The notes: generated from the letters alone by a model not told the origin. 64,000 nucleotides of DNA from Geomicrobium sp. JCM 19038 (GCF_000698125.1 NZ_BAXA01000014.1:45551-109550), one strand, 5' to 3'. Positions 45,662 to 54,489 are shown, counted from the stretch's first letter. Numbers and translations are program-made.

Positions 45662-46723
45662 GTGACTTGGAAAAATGAACTCGTCCCTAAATTATTTGAA
45701 AGGCGCGAAGATGAACTATTTGTCGCTTTCACTTCTGGCAACCGCGCATTGTTGCTTACATCTTTACAAGCTAGTGATGAGCAAAGAGTGTTAAAGTTAT
45801 TCTTTAGTCCAGAAAGTATGACTCCAAATGAGATTATTAAAGTACTTGATGATTATAATATACACATTTTGGAAGAGGATTCATTAATAATTAAAATAAT
45901 TACTTCTGAGTCAACTTCTTATGCAATACGTGAGCATTCAATGCTTAATTCCTATCTTCGTAAGAATTTAGTTCAAAATTATATACCATCCAATCCTAAT
46001 ATCGCATTGTCTAATATTTTGAAAAATGGTGATGAACGGCAAAAAGCTAGATTAGCTTTGGGGCTAACGGGCGCAAGTATAAATGTTTTTAATACCATGA
46101 ATCAATATCATGAGAGTAATATAGCTTTAAATAGTTTTAGTGGAGCTAGTAGTGATACTGCTGAGTACCTTATTAATGAAGAAGTATTAAATGATCGTTT
46201 TATAGGATTAGAGTCTGATAATGATGCTGCTTGGAAAGCTACTGGTTCAGTATCACGAGGTGGAAATTCTAACCATTCAAATATGTCACAAATTGCAACT
46301 GAATTTAGGTCGAATGCTAGCGCTGGAGGTTATTATTATGTTGGTTGGCATTGGGGAGGTCAATGGGGAGTTAACGAAGGACACTATGTTCAAGCTGCTA
46401 CTACTTCAAGAGTGAACTTAGATAATATTAAGAGAATTGTAGTGCATGGAAGAGTGAATAATGGAGGCTCTAACAACGGAACTATGGGTAGACCTATAAT
46501 TGGCATAGATACAATGAGGAATAGAGCAACATACCAAAATATACCTTATTATACGATGAGAGGTAGTGGATCTGGTGGGGATTTTACATTAACTTTAGAT
46601 GTTCAGGAAGCAAGAGGTTCGTACTTTATTCTTTTTAGACATCAACATACTGGAAACTACTACACAAATAACGCTCAAAACGTTTGGTCATGGTTTCAAC
46701 GAGTCTACTTTGAATATATTTAA
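45662..46723 (+). CDS. Probable receptor-binding/tail fibre protein
   Basis: 353 residues, GTG start, low GC. The N-terminal 130 residues are helical; the C-terminal region is Gly/Asn/Tyr/Trp-rich (GGYYYVGWHWGGQWGVNEGH) and beta-like, as in receptor-binding heads. No close family recognised. Position after the baseplate gene supports the call. Confidence 0.5.
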   Translation: MTWKNELVPKLFERREDELFVAFTSGNRALLLTSLQASDEQRVLKLFFSPESMTPNEIIKVLDDYNIHILEEDSLIIKIITSESTSYAIREHSMLNSYLRKNLVQNYIPSNPNIALSNILKNGDERQKARLALGLTGASINVFNTMNQYHESNIALNSFSGASSDTAEYLINEEVLNDRFIGLESDNDAAWKATGSVSRGGNSNHSNMSQIATEFRSNASAGGYYYVGWHWGGQWGVNEGHYVQAATTSRVNLDNIKRIVVHGRVNNGGSNNGTMGRPIIGIDTMRNRATYQNIPYYTMRGSGSGGDFTLTLDVQEARGSYFILFRHQHTGNYYTNNAQNVWSWFQRVYFEYI

Positions 46724-46739
46724 AATTTGAGGTGTTTTA

Positions 46740-47077
46740 ATGTATTTATTGATTAACGAAGAAGATATTGTTTTCAGTATACATGAAATTAAACCTATTC
46801 TTGTACCTGAAGGGTTTTTGTTAGTGGTAGATGAGTATAATGAACATGGATTCAAACCAGGGGATGAAATTGCAAATAGGATAGTAGTGCGTACTATTAG
46901 ACGAAATAATAAAGGGAAAAGTTATTTAGCTATTGATGGTTATAGTTCTTCGAGGCAAGCACCATTGCGCAAGAGTTAGTAAAGGAAAATCGAGAGTTGA
47001 GATTAATGAATGAAAGGTTGCAAAGTTCACAAGATGATCAAGACGACATTATATTCGATTTAGTGTTGAGGAGGTAG
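46740..47077 (+). CDS. Small tail-region protein (frameshifted)
   Basis: MYLLINEEDIVFSIHEIKPI...; the first frame stops at 46979. One A seems lost at 46957-46958; the frame then continues STIAQELVKENRELRLMNERL to TAG at 47075-47077. The shape (short beta N-terminus, coiled-coil end) is usual for the gene before xkdX. Confidence 0.55.
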
Positions 47078-47079
47078 TT

Positions 47080-47229
47080 ATGAACGCATACTTTAATTTA
47101 TTTTTGAGGCAGTGGCTAAGAGGGGAAGAGCATTGCACCACAGACGATTTACAAAAAGCTGTAAAGAAAGGAATATTAACTCAAGAGCAATTTGAGACGA
47201 TTGCCTCTACAGAACGTAACGCTGAGTAA
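47080..47229 (+). CDS. xkdX: XkdX family protein
   Basis: 49 residues. GEEHCTTDDLQKAVKKGILTQEQFETI fits the XkdX family, small proteins found after the tail fibre in PBSX-like and many Bacillus phages. GAGGAGGTAGTT before the ATG. Confidence 0.7.
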   Translation: MNAYFNLFLRQWLRGEEHCTTDDLQKAVKKGILTQEQFETIASTERNAE

Positions 47230-47264
47230 AGCGTATTTTTTATGCAAAAAAGGAGTTATTGCTC

Positions 47265-48430
47265 ATGTACTCAATCCGAGTTTTTACACCTGATATTGAG
47301 TTGCTTGATGAATTTGATTTGTACGACTCTGTGATCTTTAAACGTCGCTGGTCTACGGTAGGAGACTTTGTACTAACAGTAAATCAAAACAATGTGGATG
47401 TAAGCAATTTCCAAACGAACAACTTAATCATGGTGGGAAACGACACGAGACGAGCAGGACGCATCTTACAACGCAATCCCAAACTGGATGCTAGCGGTGC
47501 ATCGAGTGAGTTGTGGGAGATTAAAGGCACGACACTAGAAGGTGTGGTAAAGGATGTGTTAACGCTCGCTCCTAATGGCGTTGATTACGACCGGATTACA
47601 GCAAACGCAGAAACAGTCATGAAACACTACATCCGTAATAACCTCACCGCCCCAGATGAGCACGAGAGGCATAAAGGTAGTCGTCAGAAAGAGCAGGTTG
47701 TAGTTGCTAACGATCAAGGCCGTGGTAGACGTGTCCAATGGCAAGCCTCTTATAAAAAGTTAGACGAGGAATTAGAGCGCATGTCCACGCTATCTGGTCT
47801 AGGTTGGCTCTGTCACCTCGACTATGATCAACGTAAGTGGGTAATGGAGGTCTATGAAGGTCGGGACCTTACAGCAGGGCAGACGGAAAATCCTCCTGTC
47901 ATCTTTTCACCTGAATTTGATTCAGTAGGCGAGCAAGAGTTTTTAGACTCCATCCTTGATTATGCGACCGTTTGCTATGTAGCTGGACAGGGCGAGGGTG
48001 CTGAGCGTCGTATTGTCGTTGTTGGTGATGGTGACGGGTTGGATCGAGTAGAGGAGTTTGTAGACGCACGGGACGTTGAAGAGGAAGTTGAAGACGAAGA
48101 AACGGGTGAAATGGTCCCGCGTCCCGTTGAAGAGATTGAAGAACAGCTTTACCAACGTGGAGAAGAACGTTTAACAGAAAAGGCACGAAAGCAGTCATTT
48201 ACTTGCCAAATCTTGACCGAGTCCCCGTTTCAGTATGAGAGAGACTGGAATCTAGGCGACATTGTAACAGTACAAAATCGTAAATGGGGAGTAACCTTGA
48301 TGCTAGGATCGAGGATGTCGAGGAGGTGATCGAGCGTGATAAAAGTCGCTCGCTATCTGTAACGTTTGGCAATGACATGCCTGATTTTATTCGATTGGTA
48401 AAGAGAGAGCTACGTAAGAACGCCGTGTAG
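47265..48430 (+). CDS. Siphovirus Gp37-like tail protein (frameshifted near the end)
   Basis: MYSIRVFTPDIELLDEFDLY DSVIFKRRW and the internal ELWEIKGTTLEGVVKDVL...YRDGE-like core match the ReqiPepy6 Gp37-like family, tail-tip proteins. One G is missing near 48299, after which DARIEDVEEVIERDKSRSLS VTFGND continues to TAG at 48430. ATG at 47265 behind AAGGAG. Unusual position: downstream of xkdX and the fibre. Confidence 0.75.
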
Positions 48431-48440
48431 GCGTATTTTT
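48420..48440 (+). terminator. Small hairpin after the Gp37-like gene
   Basis: ACGCC-GTGTA-GGCGT followed by ATTTTTT. Overlaps the end of the gene. Confidence 0.65.
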
Positions 48441-48462
48441 TATGAGCAAAAGGGGGCAAGTG

Positions 48463-48731
48463 ATGTGGGAAGACGTCATCGCATATGGAATTGAATCGGA
48501 CATCGGGATTTTCGGTGTCCTTTTTATTTTACTTTTAGCCATCCTATGGATTGGTGTTTGGTGGATTATGCGTAAAAACGATGAGAGAGAGAAGCGTTTA
48601 CAGGCAAGGAACGATGAAGCGAAAAGCGTTATATCGAGGTTATTGATAAGCAAGCGGAAGGTTTGAAAGCCATTAATGACGTCCAAAAGGATGTATCAGA
48701 AATGAAGCATATGCTTCTAAGGAGGAATTGA
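48463..48731 (+). CDS. bhlA: BhlA/holin-family protein (frameshifted)
   Basis: ATG at 48463 behind AAGGGGGC. MWEDVIAYGIESDIGIFGVL FILLLAILWIGVWWIM gives one membrane span. One C is missing after 48618; the frame then reads REKRYIEVIDKQAEGLKAIN and ends MKHMLLRRN at 48731, as in BhlA. Lysis or bacteriocin-export holin. Confidence 0.75.
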
Positions 48732-48732
48732 A

Positions 48733-48990
48733 ATGGTTGATATTTTAACATTAGCAACGTTGATAGCCCCTGTCACAGCAGGAGTAGTACAAGGTGTCAA
48801 GCAGTCAAAAATTAGTAAACGTCTAGTTCCGTTGGTAGCTTTGATCATAGGACTTTTACTTGGAGTGGCTGCTTTTCCGTTTACAGATTTAGAAGTGGTG
48901 GAACGTTTATGGGCAGGCGGCATTAGTGGACTAGCAGCAGTCGGTTTATTTGAGATTGCAAAGCATGTGACACCTGATAAGGAGGAGTAA
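48733..48990 (+). CDS. Phage holin
   Basis: 85 residues with two membrane spans (LATLIAPVTAGVVQGV; LVPLVALIIGLLLGVAAF) and an amphipathic C-terminus (DKEE). Sits between BhlA and the amidase. Confidence 0.78.
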   Translation: MVDILTLATLIAPVTAGVVQGVKQSKISKRLVPLVALIIGLLLGVAAFPFTDLEVVERLWAGGISGLAAVGLFEIAKHVTPDKEE

Positions 48991-48992
48991 CT

Positions 48993-49781
48993 TTGATCAA
49001 GCCACATTTAAGTTGGGGTAGTTTGACGCGAATCAATAAGGTAAGACGTATCATTATCCACCACCCCGCAGCTGTAAGATACTCTTATCTGCAGATCCAT
49101 AACCAACATCGCAACCAAGGATGGTCAGGCGCTGGATACAATTATTATCTACAAAAGAATCACCAATATTACGAGCTTAGAGGACTTAATGTAGGCGCTC
49201 ATGCTGCTAATGAAAACAGTGATTCGCTTGGAGTTTGTGTCGAAGGGAACTATGACGTCGAACACATCGATGAAGAACTATTTTTGCGCTTTGTACAAGA
49301 AGTCCGTAAGCTCATGAACCAACATGGTTTAACAGCGAATGACGTATACCGTCACAGCGATGTTGGTAGCACGAGCTGTCCGGGACGTAACTTCCCGTGG
49401 ACGAGATTTAAGCGCTTGATTGGTCAGGTAGAAGAAGTGAAGTCAGTTGTACACGAACCACAAAAAGAAGAGGTGATCTATGTGAAAGCAGGAGATTTTC
49501 AGTGGGCATCAGGTAAAGAACGATTTGAGGAAATCCTTAATCGACACGGCAATAAGAATGAGCAAGAAGCTTACAAGAATGATGAGCTGACCGCAAGTGA
49601 TGCAATGGGCGTATTAGCAAAAGGAGTACTCGCTCAGCCGTCACAAACCGTGCCAGAAACACACAAAGAGGCTTGGAATGATCTAACTAAGCGGAAGGTA
49701 TTTAACGGCAAGAATCCGAACCACCCGATCACACGAGCGCAACAAGCTACAGTAATTAAACGCATGGAAGATGGTAAGTAA
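48993..49781 (+). CDS. Phage N-acetylmuramoyl-L-alanine amidase (endolysin)
   Basis: 262 residues. The N-terminal Amidase_2/PGRP domain shows VRRIIIHHPAA, AGYNYYLQKN and YRHSDVGSTSCPGRNFPW with the zinc-binding His/Cys ligands. A linker follows, and the C-terminal 75 residues (ASDAMGVLAKGVLAQPSQTV; NPNHPITRAQQATVIKRMED) look like a wall-binding repeat. TTG start at 48993 behind AAGGAGGAG. No signal peptide; released through holin. Confidence 0.85.
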   Translation: MIKPHLSWGSLTRINKVRRIIIHHPAAVRYSYLQIHNQHRNQGWSGAGYNYYLQKNHQYYELRGLNVGAHAANENSDSLGVCVEGNYDVEHIDEELFLRFVQEVRKLMNQHGLTANDVYRHSDVGSTSCPGRNFPWTRFKRLIGQVEEVKSVVHEPQKEEVIYVKAGDFQWASGKERFEEILNRHGNKNEQEAYKNDELTASDAMGVLAKGVLAQPSQTVPETHKEAWNDLTKRKVFNGKNPNHPITRAQQATVIKRMEDGK

Positions 49782-49836
49782 ATGTGATAGATAAGTCACC
49801 AGAACAAAAGCTACAATCAAAATTATGAATAAATAG

Positions 49837-49867
49837 ACCTACGTTATTTTTAATGTAGGTTTTTTTC
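49837..49867 (+). terminator. Terminator of the late operon
   Basis: ACCTAC...GTAGGT hairpin followed by TTTTTTT. Confidence 0.8.
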
Positions 49868-49881
49868 TTTTGTTAAAATAA

Positions 49882-49893
49882 GAACATACGTTC
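49882..49893 (+). promoter_or_regulatory. LexA (SOS) box
   Basis: GAACATACGTTC matches the Bacillus LexA consensus GAAC-N4-GTTC exactly, within AGAACATACGTTCC. It lies three bases after a -10-like TAAAAT (49874-49879). Predicts DNA-damage induction of the gene at 50036, independent of the late operon. Confidence 0.75.
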
Positions 49894-50035
49894 CATTCAG
49901 TTGCTCGTTTGTAGGGCCCACAGACGATTTCGCTAACTAAGGAACGACTGTGACAGGTGTACAAGCAGATGCAAAAAGCCTGTCATAGAGTATTTGGATT
50001 CAACTCAGTTTCTAATTCTAACTAGAGGTGATTAA
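49894..50035 (+). promoter_or_regulatory. 142-base leader of the SOS-controlled gene
   Basis: Non-coding. Contains TGACAGG (49951-49957) complementary to CCTGTCA (49979-49985), and AGAGGTGATTAA as the ribosome-binding site. Could be a structured leader; no known riboswitch recognised. Confidence 0.4.
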
Positions 50036-51418
50036 ATGACTAACGCTTATGATGTAAGTAAACGAGTATTCCAGCAGTATTTTGTTGATTTTGATCATAT
50101 GGGTTCAGCGATTGATGAAGGAGTTAAGCAGTATCGTCGTTCTAATGGAGAGATGCGATCTATTTACATGCACGGCGGTTATTACAGAATGGCTCAAATG
50201 ATGATCTTTTTATCAAGACTTGAATTTGAGGCACGAACTAATCACGGTGATACTGCGCTAGCTAGTCGAGTTCGAGCAGTGCTTAGACGAGGAATTAATG
50301 CAATCTATTTGGAGACCAACACTAATAGTGATCAACAAAGTGGTGGGCTTTATAGAGAATACTTTATTCGAGGGAGGTTTCCAGAACAAGATATCTCAAC
50401 TGCTGCAGTTGGAGCAGTGGCTGCAATGTGTGCAATTATTAAAGGTCATGGATACAATTTAATGGCTGGTATGCACAATACCCGTACAGATATTTTGTAT
50501 GAACAAACGTTTGAATGGTTTGGAGCGTATCATACAGAAACAGGTCGTTCTTTATTAGATGATTCTGGACTGTCGCCTAACCGACGTTCATTCGAGAATA
50601 TGATGGCTGAATATAAGGTAGATACCCTTGCAGGAGGAATCCCTCATAGTTACGCAGGTTTTAATGCTACTACTTGGTATGGTTATGCAATGGCAATGGA
50701 CTCCTACATGAATAACAACGGAGATCCTTACTCATATACAGGTCCAGGAGGAGCTTCATATGTACGTATGCGAAACATTGGTCAATACATCGTCAATGCT
50801 CTAGTTTACGATATTAGCCAAGGTAGCTATACTGGAAAGACCATGACAACTGGAGGAAGACGCCCATACCTTATTGCAGGTTACACATCTTGGTCGACAA
50901 TGCACTTAGGGATGATGGCATTCGGTACAGTTCACAATCGACAATTCCACGAAGAAGTTGACTCCATTTTCCAACAAGGTGCTAAAGATCTGCAAGATGG
51001 CTACATCGTCATTGGTAACCGCCATTTGTATAACCTTCGCGGAGAAATGGTCACAGTTATTCCAGATAATTTGAATCCTAATATGTCTATTCGTCAGAAC
51101 ACCACAGACTACCCTACTCATATGGCATCAAGTGTTGGCCGTCCAGTGGACAAAGGTGGTTTCCTTGCTAACATGAACACAGGCGATGTTCAAGGGAACC
51201 AACCATTTACAGACTGGTGGACAAACCATATCTACTCATTCTATAGTGATTCAGCAAATCACGATACTGCGATTGAATTCTCTATCGCTTCTGATTGGAG
51301 AGCAAGCGTACGCGGTGCAGATCGAGAACGTTCAGCGCATCAAATCACAGAGCCTAACTTCTTGCGAGGATTAAATGCTCTTGGTCACGGTATGATGAGA
51401 CGTCTTACTTTTAACTAA
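50036..51418 (+). CDS. Unknown 460-residue phage protein under SOS control
   Basis: I do not recognise a family. No signal peptide or membrane span; rich in Tyr, Asn, His, Met and Gly. Alternating helix and Gly-Gly turns (MHGGYYRMAQMMIFLSRLEF; LAGGIPHSYAGFNATTWYGY; TTGGRRPYLIAGYTSWSTMH) resemble alpha/alpha-toroid glycan-active enzymes or a virion accessory protein; this is impression only. It has its own LexA box and terminator downstream of the lysis genes, a place where phages keep accessory genes. Confidence 0.55.
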   Translation: MTNAYDVSKRVFQQYFVDFDHMGSAIDEGVKQYRRSNGEMRSIYMHGGYYRMAQMMIFLSRLEFEARTNHGDTALASRVRAVLRRGINAIYLETNTNSDQQSGGLYREYFIRGRFPEQDISTAAVGAVAAMCAIIKGHGYNLMAGMHNTRTDILYEQTFEWFGAYHTETGRSLLDDSGLSPNRRSFENMMAEYKVDTLAGGIPHSYAGFNATTWYGYAMAMDSYMNNNGDPYSYTGPGGASYVRMRNIGQYIVNALVYDISQGSYTGKTMTTGGRRPYLIAGYTSWSTMHLGMMAFGTVHNRQFHEEVDSIFQQGAKDLQDGYIVIGNRHLYNLRGEMVTVIPDNLNPNMSIRQNTTDYPTHMASSVGRPVDKGGFLANMNTGDVQGNQPFTDWWTNHIYSFYSDSANHDTAIEFSIASDWRASVRGADRERSAHQITEPNFLRGLNALGHGMMRRLTFN

Positions 51419-51491
51419 AAGGTAAAAGTTTCTAGCTATATAGTAATGATTAAACAAGACTAAAGTGCTATAATTAAAGTCCATCATTTGC

Positions 51492-51541
51492 TCGCACTGG
51501 TCGAGCGATTGCCCCGTTACTTAACCGTGCGGGGTTTTTTT
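51492..51541 (+). terminator. Double hairpin terminator
   Basis: GCTCG-CACTGGT-CGAGC, then CCCCG...CGGGG followed by TTTTTTT. Ends the SOS-controlled transcript. Confidence 0.75.
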
Positions 51542-51654
51542 ATGCAAAAAAGCGCACTCGGGGTGAATGCGCTCAATGAGAGAAGAACTCGTATACCCGT
51601 TTCAGGTATTAAATATTATGTTAAATTAAACCAGTTTTATACATAATCTTGGGT

Positions 51655-51864
51655 TTAAGTTTTTTCCCACACATCACCCTTTATAAGAAATCGTAATCCA
51701 GCAAGTATTAACCCTAGAATTAATCCAATTAAAGTATAAGGAAAAATTGATTCTATAGATATTGGTGCATTTTGTGTAAGTCGGAAAATGATTTGAAAAA
51801 TGGTCATTAATAAAGCACCCGCAACAGTGAATACTATAAAGTTTCTAACTCCCTGCCTGCTCAT
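51655..51864 (-). CDS. Small two-span membrane protein
   Basis: 69 residues, MSRQGVRNFIVFTVAGALLM TIFQIIF, then FPYTLIGLILGLILAGLRFLI. AGAGGGGGTCACT before the ATG. Prophage accessory gene of unknown role, low GC. Confidence 0.6.
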   Translation of the reverse strand: MSRQGVRNFIVFTVAGALLMTIFQIIFRLTQNAPISIESIFPYTLIGLILGLILAGLRFLIKGDVWEKT

Positions 51865-52170
51865 AGTGACCCCCTCTAAAAATTATGAATGTATTAGAGT
51901 ATTGCTTCCCGTGTTTGGAATATTTAAAACTAAAACTAAACAAGCATTAACTCAAATGCTAGAGTGATAATTAAACAAAAAGCACGCCCCATAGAGGGGC
52001 GCGTCTAGGATGATGTATGCATTTACGTTTGATTAGGAGTGGACAGTAATAACTTATCCCATTATTGGAATTATATACATTGTTACATAAAAAAACACGC
52101 CTCATTTAATTGAGACGTGTACAACCAGATTATCATAACGTAAGACTGCTAAGAGAGAGGCATTTATATA

Positions 52171-52308
52171 ATGCGCAAAAGTAACGGCAACTATACATCA
52201 ATTTTAATGCACGCTCAAAAAGAACATGCCCGCAGAATTGATATAGGTTCGTGGACTAACCATAGTTATAAGATGCCCGAATTACATCAGAATATATCAA
52301 TTAGTTGA
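52171..52308 (+). CDS. Possible 45-residue peptide
   Basis: MRKSNGNYTSILMHAQKEHA...; AGAGAGAGG about 12 bases upstream, no domain. Located among the hairpin repeats; may not be real. Confidence 0.2.
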   Translation: MRKSNGNYTSILMHAQKEHARRIDIGSWTNHSYKMPELHQNISIS

Positions 52309-52385
52309 AAGTTTATTGACATACAGAAAGGATAACAGTAATTTTGAAGGGGGACTATTGGTTGGTTAGTGGTTCTTACATAAGA

Positions 52386-52416
52386 AGTCTCGGATCAGGG
52401 GGTCCGAGGCTTTATT
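52386..52416 (+). terminator. Terminator in the right accessory region
   Basis: AGTCTCGGA-TCAGGGGG-TCCGAGGCT followed by TTATTTG. On the plus strand, unlike the surrounding repeats. Confidence 0.6.
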
Positions 52417-52769
52417 TGTTTAAATAAAGGAAACACGCCAAGGAGTCAAGGCGTGTCAACTGAATATCATAACCTAGGTATCTCGGGAGAGACATTTTGT
52501 AGTATGCGGAATAACTTATAAAATATACAAAAAAGCACGCCCCACAATGGGACGTGTCAAGGTTGATGCGAGAACAAAACAAAGGGCTGCTGTACTACAA
52601 TTATGTACAAGTTTTTGATGAATTATACATAAAGAGGACACGCCCCATAAAAGCGACGTGTCAATGTATGCATATACGCGGGAATTGGATCGGACATTTA
52701 TAAAATCCCCGTTTGTTAGAGATATATGCATACCCTGTTGAAGTTTACTAAAATTGGTTCCTAAACTTA

Positions 52770-53756
52770 CTATAATCCAAACTTACCCATAATCGCCTGA
52801 TAAAAATTGCTTGGTAATCTTAGTTCTTTTAATATTTTTTCATGTTGTATTGGCTGCTTTTGTTGGTAATCATTTAACTTGTTATTTATCTTAATTATAA
52901 ATTCAAATAAATCCCTTGGATCAGACAAGAAAAACAGCGCTCCGATTACAAGTGCTGAAAAGTCACTTTGACCTTGTCCTTGATTATACTTTGCTCGATT
53001 AATATTGAGCACTTCAAAGTGCTGAGAGTTATAAGGTAGTGAAACTCTAGGACTATAATTGTATATTCTTCCCCCATGAGCAGCCCAGTTTCTGTATTGA
53101 TTAAATAATTTCATACTCGCCAGAAAAAATTCTTTGGTTTCGTCATTAATATCATCTTCGTTCATGATATGGCGGATTGTATTTGTTTTTACATTGCTCT
53201 TTGACAGTTTATACAACATTACTAACTCCCCGAAAGTTAAATCTTTAACTAAAATCCAAGGAGGAATATTTCCATACTTTTTTTTGTAATATATTAAAGG
53301 TTGTACTTTTGGTTTTTTGGTTTTCTTATCTATTTTAGAGAAGAGGTTGTCTCTTTCGTACCTATTGTTATGACGTTGAATTTGACCCATTTTAAAGTTG
53401 TCCTTGTTCAGGTAACAACTTTCTTGTTCCCCATAAATTTCAGCTATAGAATACGAAAGACTAGAATAGAACCTTGTTTCAATATCTAATAAAAGATGCA
53501 AAGTGCAGTTTCTTAATTCTCTATCAACATGAAATAACTCATAAATTTGTTCAAATGTAGTTCCTTCAATGTATTTATCATCTTCGTCGTCACCTTGAAT
53601 AAGGAACATATCTTTATAGCCATTTATCAAATCATAATAAGTAGTTTTAAGTAGTTGCTTCTTCGCGAAATTACGATCTGGTATTATAAGCCCGCGACTT
53701 TCCAATTTTTCTAATTGTTTATCCAAGTTAATAAAAGGTTTATCTAAAACTACCAA
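52770..53756 (-). CDS. Abi_2-family (AbiD/AbiF-like) abortive infection protein
   Basis: 328 residues, intact, TTG start behind GAGGGGGA. N-terminal DKPFINLDKQLEKLESRGL, YYDLINGYKDMFL and FHVDRELRNCTLHLLLDIET are the Abi_2 pattern. C-terminal LFNQYRNWAAHGGRIYN carries R-x4-H, the HEPN RNase signature. Diverged from the left-end Abi gene, so not a recent duplicate. Preceded by a promoter, a short structured RNA and a hairpin that masks its ribosome-binding site. Confidence 0.8.
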   Translation of the reverse strand: MVVLDKPFINLDKQLEKLESRGLIIPDRNFAKKQLLKTTYYDLINGYKDMFLIQGDDEDDKYIEGTTFEQIYELFHVDRELRNCTLHLLLDIETRFYSSLSYSIAEIYGEQESCYLNKDNFKMGQIQRHNNRYERDNLFSKIDKKTKKPKVQPLIYYKKKYGNIPPWILVKDLTFGELVMLYKLSKSNVKTNTIRHIMNEDDINDETKEFFLASMKLFNQYRNWAAHGGRIYNYSPRVSLPYNSQHFEVLNINRAKYNQGQGQSDFSALVIGALFFLSDPRDLFEFIIKINNKLNDYQQKQPIQHEKILKELRLPSNFYQAIMGKFGL

Positions 53757-53760
53757 AAAT

Positions 53761-53800
53761 CCCCCTCATTTCCTTTTAGTACTATTGTACTTGATGAGGG
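53761..53800 (-). promoter_or_regulatory. Hairpin masking the Abi ribosome-binding site
   Basis: On the minus strand TCCCTCAT pairs with ATGAGGGGGA, the latter containing the ribosome-binding site of the TTG start at 53756; an AGTAC/GTACT-type stem sits inside. Translation would need this to open. Confidence 0.5.
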
Positions 53801-53803
53801 AAA

Positions 53804-53876
53804 AGAAAAAAACCTCCATTATAGTTTAACTATAATAAAGGTTTTCCCTAGCCGAAGACGGCCCTTTGATTTATTG
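53804..53876 (-). ncRNA. Short terminator-ended RNA upstream of the right Abi gene (abiF-motif candidate)
   Basis: Minus-strand promoter TTGACA (53910-53905), 17 bases, TATTAT (53887-53882). The RNA would carry GCCGTCTTCGGC, then a 15-bp hairpin (AACCTTTATTATAGT/ACTATAATGGAGGTT) and TTTTTTT. Same order as at the left Abi gene: promoter, short RNA with terminator, Abi start. Confidence 0.6.
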
Positions 53877-54089
53877 TATTCATAATAACTCTCCTATATA
53901 CTGATGTCAAATAAAAAAACAGGAAAATACTCGCTTTTGGGGTTAATTAGCTCATGTTAGAATATACTTTTCAGAACATTCAATCCTTAATTCCCCTATA
54001 CCTTAAGGCTTAGTCATTCAAAATCTGATATCAAAATTTGGGAAAATAACTTTTTTATATTTTATTAATATTACTTATGATTTCGAACT

Positions 54090-54284
54090 TCAAATAATGT
54101 ATATCTCCACTACCCAAAAATCATCTTTATGCTTAATGGTAATTTGTTTATCGGCATTATTTACATCTGTGATTTTCCCAACAGCATATCGTGTTCCTTC
54201 ATTAATATAAGTAACGCTAATTTGGTTCTTTAGTGATCGTGAAATACAGTGGTGAAAGTGAATAATTACGTATTTATTTCTATT
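54090..54284 (-). pseudogene. Possible remnant of a YolD-like gene
   Basis: An open frame without a start codon reads ISRSLKNQISVTYINEGTRY, AVGKITDVNNADKQITIKHK and DDFWVVEIYII, resembling the C-terminal domain of YolD-like proteins. Beside the attachment site, low GC. The rest of 53911-54465 is A/T-rich with no other gene seen. Confidence 0.35.
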
Positions 54285-54465
54285 TCACACTCTTAAGTGG
54301 TATAATTGATTAACATTAAGATGATTTGTGATATTAAAGTTAACGTAATTGAATACTTATATTTGTTGGTGAGGTTGTTTAAAAACCTGTGGATAACTAG
54401 CCGTAATAATCAAGTAATATACAAAAGCGTTTGTGAAGCCTGATTATATGCGAACCCGCAGTTAC

Positions 54466-54477
54466 CGAAGCGTTAAG
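54466..54477 (+). repeat. Proposed prophage attR core
   Basis: CGAAGCGTTAAG, identical to the rpsI 3' end at 11427-11438. The bases before it also read CCGCAG..., in register with rpsI's CCACAA (Pro-Gln). A strong terminator follows at once, as expected for rpsI's original downstream sequence. Phage accessory genes are to the left, host ku/ligD to the right. Confidence 0.65.
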
Positions 54478-54489
54478 CAATCGATTCGA

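Larger units (their letters stand above)
51548..52663 (-). repeat. Array of terminator-like CACGCC/GGCGTG hairpins
   Basis: Related inverted repeats at about 51551-51573, 51977-52006, 52089-52111, 52432-52457, 52529-52560 and 52630-52663. Most share a left arm CACGCCyCA and a right arm with CGTGTC (e.g. AGCACGCCCC-ATAGA-GGGGCGCGTCT). Each has an A-rich left flank, so on the minus strand each is a GC hairpin followed by a T-run. Spacing 85-330 bases. Between them lie no convincing genes; 51865-52769 is otherwise gene-poor. Confidence 0.65.

Noticed and set aside
51530..51545. GGGGTTTTTTTATGC as an alternative att core matching GGGGTTTTGTTATGC after rpsI.
   Set aside because: The similarity comes from two terminator T-tracts; it has a mismatch and would leave the right-hand Abi region outside the phage.
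51548..52663. CRISPR array.
   Set aside because: Repeats are diverged, irregularly spaced and palindromic with T-runs; no cas genes nearby.
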